Below, in pieces: positions 41,894 to 44,199 of a DNA stretch of 44,199 nucleotides. Position 1 is the stretch's first letter. Each line of letters opens with the position of its first letter. The notes beneath the pieces are model-generated. The model was not told the origin of the DNA. It worked only from the letters and a program-made list of their open reading frames with translations, and searched no databases. The stretch is from NCBI RefSeq assembly GCF_008039875.1, contig NZ_VRUU01000038.1, positions 1 through 44,199 of the forward strand. Direction: 5' to 3'. The translations under genes and the position numbers were made by a program. This stretch comes from Methylobacterium sp. WL119 (GTDB lineage Bacteria; Pseudomonadota; Alphaproteobacteria; Rhizobiales; Beijerinckiaceae).

Positions 41894-42822
41894 CGTCGCG
41901 CCTGCGCATCCTCAAGGCCGCCCTCGGCGGCGACATCAGCGGGCGGACGCTGAACGCCCCGACGATCGGGCACGGCCCGTCCGACCGCGGCACGTCGTAC
42001 ACCGACTCGCCGGGCGCGCCCGACGGGCTGCTAGTCACCGTGCGGAACGGCGGCGGTCGGACCGACGATCTCGCTGCGAAGGACCGTGCGCTGCAGATCC
42101 TTGGCGAGCTGCCGGAGCATCTGCGCCGGCGCGACGAACGACCCGATCCGGCGGCAGGGCAGCGGCGGCTCGAGGCGCGCCGGCAGGCCGAGACGCAGGA
42201 GCGGGCAGACTCCGCGCGTCGGCAGCGGCAGGCCCTGGCAATCTGGGAAGCCGCCAGCGATCCTCGGGCGACCGTCGTCGAAGCCTATCTGGCCAGTCGC
42301 GGCCTCGGTTTGCCCGCTGATATCGCCGGCGATGCCCTGCGCTTCAGCAAGCGGTGCCCGTGGGGCAAGGGCGAGACGGCGATGGCGATGGTCGCCCCCT
42401 TCCGTTGCGTGCGAACGGGTGCGGTCGTCGGCATCCATAGGACGGCGCTGTCGCCCGCCGGCGCGAAGCTCGGGCGCAAGATGCTCGGCGCCGCGCTCGG
42501 TGCCGCGATCATGCTCGATCCGCCGGAGGACGTCGCGACCGGGCTGACCATCGGCGAGGGTATCGAATCGTGCCTCGCGGCGCGGCAGCTCGGCATCCGG
42601 CCGGTGTGGGCGCTCGGCAGCACGGCCGGTATTGCGAGTTTCCCAGTGCTTGACGGCATCGAGTGCCTGACTGTGCTCGGGGAGCGCGATGCCGGCGCAA
42701 GCGACGCGGCCTGCAACCAGGTCGGGACCCGCTGGCACGAGACTGGCCGACTAGTTGACGTCGTCATGCCGCGAGTCGGCAAGGACATGAACGATGTCCT
42801 CCGCGCCGAGGTGGCGGCATGA
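41890..42822 (+). CDS. TOPRIM primase-like protein without a zinc finger
   Basis: 310 residues. The TOPRIM-type core at about 215-305 has LTIGEGIES (metal-binding Glu), WALGSTAGIASF, then GERDAGASD in place of the usual Asp-x-Asp strand, and KDMNDVL at the end. The N-terminal ~75 residues (GHGPSDRGTSYTDSPGAPDG) align in shape with the CHC2-like finger region of DUF7146-type primases but have no Cys. A charged linker (80-125) follows. It would make primers for replication of the element with the ATPase encoded next (ATGA overlap). Confidence 0.8.
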   Translation: MTSRLRILKAALGGDISGRTLNAPTIGHGPSDRGTSYTDSPGAPDGLLVTVRNGGGRTDDLAAKDRALQILGELPEHLRRRDERPDPAAGQRRLEARRQAETQERADSARRQRQALAIWEAASDPRATVVEAYLASRGLGLPADIAGDALRFSKRCPWGKGETAMAMVAPFRCVRTGAVVGIHRTALSPAGAKLGRKMLGAALGAAIMLDPPEDVATGLTIGEGIESCLAARQLGIRPVWALGSTAGIASFPVLDGIECLTVLGERDAGASDAACNQVGTRWHETGRLVDVVMPRVGKDMNDVLRAEVAA

Positions 42823-44075
42823 CGTTGCCTGGGCGGCCCAATGTCGAGCCTCTCTACGATCGGCGCAGCTTCGTTGTGCCCGAGGAGGACGGTCGATTTG
42901 CGCCGCCCGTGCTGGATCTGGTCGAGTCCGTACCGTCGATCCGAGCGACGCCCTTCGTGTGGATCGATCCGAAGTCAATTCCGCGTCGCCGCTGGCTCTA
43001 TGGCCGCCATTACATCCGGCGCTACCCGACGGCGACGGTGGCGCCCGGCGGCCTCGGGAAGACCAGTCTGGTGCTCGTCGAGGCGCTGGCGATGGTGACA
43101 GGCAAGCCGCTGCTCGGCGTGCCGGTGCCAGAAAGGCTGCGGGTCTGGATCTGGAACGGCGAAGACCCACGCGAGGAGATCGAGCGGCGTATCGCTGCAG
43201 CATGCCTCCACTACGGGATTGCGGCCGAGGACATCGGCGACCGCTTGTTCATCGACAGCGGCCGCGACACGCCGATCGTCATCGCTCAGAAGCTCGGCGA
43301 GGGCGTGACGGTGATGCGCCCGGTCGTCGACGCCGTGACCGCGGAGATCCGCGAGCGTCGGATCGACGTCATGACCATTGATCCGTTCGTCTCCTGCCAC
43401 GCGGTACCGGAAAACGACAACGGCGCGATCGACCGGGTGACCAAGACCTGGGGGGGCATCAGCGAGGCCGGTAACTGCTGCGTCGAGCTCGTCCACCACG
43501 TCCGCAAGGCCGGCGCCGGACAGACCACGTACACGGTCGAGGATGCCCGCGGCGGCTCCGCGCTGATCGGTGCCGTCCGTTCGGCGCGCGTGCTCAACGT
43601 GATGTCGCTGGAGGAGGCCGAGAAGGCCGAGGTGGCGCCGGCCGACCGCCGCCGCTTCTTCCGGGTCGACGACGGCAAGTCGAACATGGCGCCGCCACTG
43701 GAGAAGGCGGAATGGCGCGAGCTAGTCGGCGTCGGGCTGGGCAACGATGGCCCAGATGGCCCTGAGGACTTCGTGGGCGTGGTCGCACCGTGGAGGATGC
43801 CGGGTCTGTTCGATGCCGTCGACATCGGCGACCTCAGGAAGGTGCAGGACGCCATCGCCTCAGGGGTCTGGGCCGAGAGCGCACAGGCAAGCAATTGGGC
43901 CGGCTTCGCCATCGGCAGCGCCCTCTCAATCGATGCCGACTCAGCCAGCGGGAAGCTTCGCATCAAGGCGATGCTGAAGACCTGGATCGGCAACAAGATC
44001 CTAAAAATCGAGCGACTTCACGACAAGGCAAAGGGTCGAGACAAGCCTGTGATCGTCGTCGGAGAACGGGCATGA
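42819..44075 (+). CDS. RepA-like AAA ATPase / replicative helicase
   Basis: 418 residues. Walker A is APGGLGKTS (residues 75-83), followed by LVLVEALAMVTGKPLLG. The RVWIWNGEDPREEIERR segment and MTIDPFVSC (Walker B) then mark the RepA/RecA-fold ATPases of plasmids and phages (AAA_25 type), in which a hexamer unwinds DNA at the origin. Later HHVRKAG and GGSALIGAVRSARVL match sensor and Arg-finger regions. The ~90-residue C-terminal tail is not conserved. It starts and ends with ATGA overlaps. Confidence 0.85.
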   Translation: MTLPGRPNVEPLYDRRSFVVPEEDGRFAPPVLDLVESVPSIRATPFVWIDPKSIPRRRWLYGRHYIRRYPTATVAPGGLGKTSLVLVEALAMVTGKPLLGVPVPERLRVWIWNGEDPREEIERRIAAACLHYGIAAEDIGDRLFIDSGRDTPIVIAQKLGEGVTVMRPVVDAVTAEIRERRIDVMTIDPFVSCHAVPENDNGAIDRVTKTWGGISEAGNCCVELVHHVRKAGAGQTTYTVEDARGGSALIGAVRSARVLNVMSLEEAEKAEVAPADRRRFFRVDDGKSNMAPPLEKAEWRELVGVGLGNDGPDGPEDFVGVVAPWRMPGLFDAVDIGDLRKVQDAIASGVWAESAQASNWAGFAIGSALSIDADSASGKLRIKAMLKTWIGNKILKIERLHDKAKGRDKPVIVVGERA

Positions 44076-44199
44076 CCGGGGCCGCTGCGATGCCTCTCCC
44101 CACCTCTAAATTGCAGGTGGGGAAAGGTGGGGAAGTGGGGAAAGCCCAGGCCCCCACCTCGCCCCCCACTTCACCACCCCCCTTTAGGGGGGTGTGTGG
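44072..44199 (+). CDS. Partial gene after the ATPase (cut by window edge)
   Basis: The ATG at 44072 overlaps the previous stop (ATGA). The visible 42 codons are Pro/Gly/Lys-rich (KLQVGKGGEVGKAQAP) and cover a stretch with repeated GGTGGGG/CCCCACC bases. Too short to classify; by position a replication-related helicase, HTH or accessory gene is likely. Confidence 0.6.
   Translation, partial: MTGAAAMPLPTSKLQVGKGGEVGKAQAPTSPPTSPPPFRGVC
44175..44194. repeat. GC hairpin CACCCCCC-TTTA-GGGGGGTG
   Basis: Perfect 8-bp stem with a 4-base loop inside the coding start of the last gene, next to several CCCCACC/GGTGGGG direct and inverted repeats from about 44097. It might be an iteron-like or strand-switch structure near the replication genes, or a structural attenuator. 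Confidence 0.5.

Overview
The window is GC-rich DNA with dense, overlapping genes and strongly alphaproteobacterial proteins, and several small hypothetical proteins look like those of Methylobacterium-type Hyphomicrobiales (Rhizobiales). That assignment rests on protein style and codon use only; no ribosomal or other marker gene is present. Many cargo genes are clearly more AT-rich than their surroundings, which points to horizontal transfer.

Positions 1-10.1 kb look like chromosomal background. They hold the tail of an IS5-type transposase, an AI-2E-family membrane protein with a long cytoplasmic C-terminal extension, and a RecD2-type helicase on the opposite strand. Next comes a LysR regulator facing a five-gene operon: polar amino-acid-type ABC ATPase, periplasmic binding protein, permease, M20 amidohydrolase and an arginase/agmatinase-family enzyme. 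The last enzyme lacks two residues normally essential in the family. The operon probably imports and breaks down a nitrogen compound.

Positions 10.2-15 kb are accessory: a secreted staphylococcal-type nuclease, a three-helix membrane protein, a NAL1-like trypsin-fold protease with a small overlapping partner, a gene relic and two small AT-rich genes. At 14971-15015 lies the 3' 45 nt of a tRNA-Lys(UUU) gene on the minus strand, without its 5' part. This is the typical scar of a tyrosine-recombinase attachment site. Its orientation predicts that an integrated element starts here and runs rightwards past the window end, where the intact tRNA and an integrase should lie.

Inside the predicted element (15.0 kb onward) are small phage-type genes and a terminase-small-subunit-like gene (15.2-16.5 kb) and a FkbH/HAD-IIIC fusion protein (17.7-19.8 kb). 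A leftward phage ejection cluster follows (20.5-30.1 kb): small exported protein, transglycosylase virion protein, 2083-residue polyvalent protein and a 247-residue protein. Then come a second nuclease paralogue and a cargo region (31.2-40 kb). The cargo has a TIGR04255-like three-gene unit, three proteins with HEPN-like R-x(4-6)-H motifs, an XRE regulator and several small unknown genes. The window ends in a rightward replication operon (41.0-44.2 kb) regulated through palindromes and linked by ATGA overlaps. It encodes HTH proteins, a TOPRIM primase-like protein and a RepA-like AAA ATPase. No integrase, large terminase, portal or capsid gene is seen, so the element is a defective or mosaic prophage, a satellite-like element, or only part of a longer prophage.

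The best candidates for undescribed biology are the divergent arginase-family enzyme and its operon, the TIGR04255-like triad, the HEPN/XRE unit, the NAL1-like protease pair and the giant polyvalent protein.
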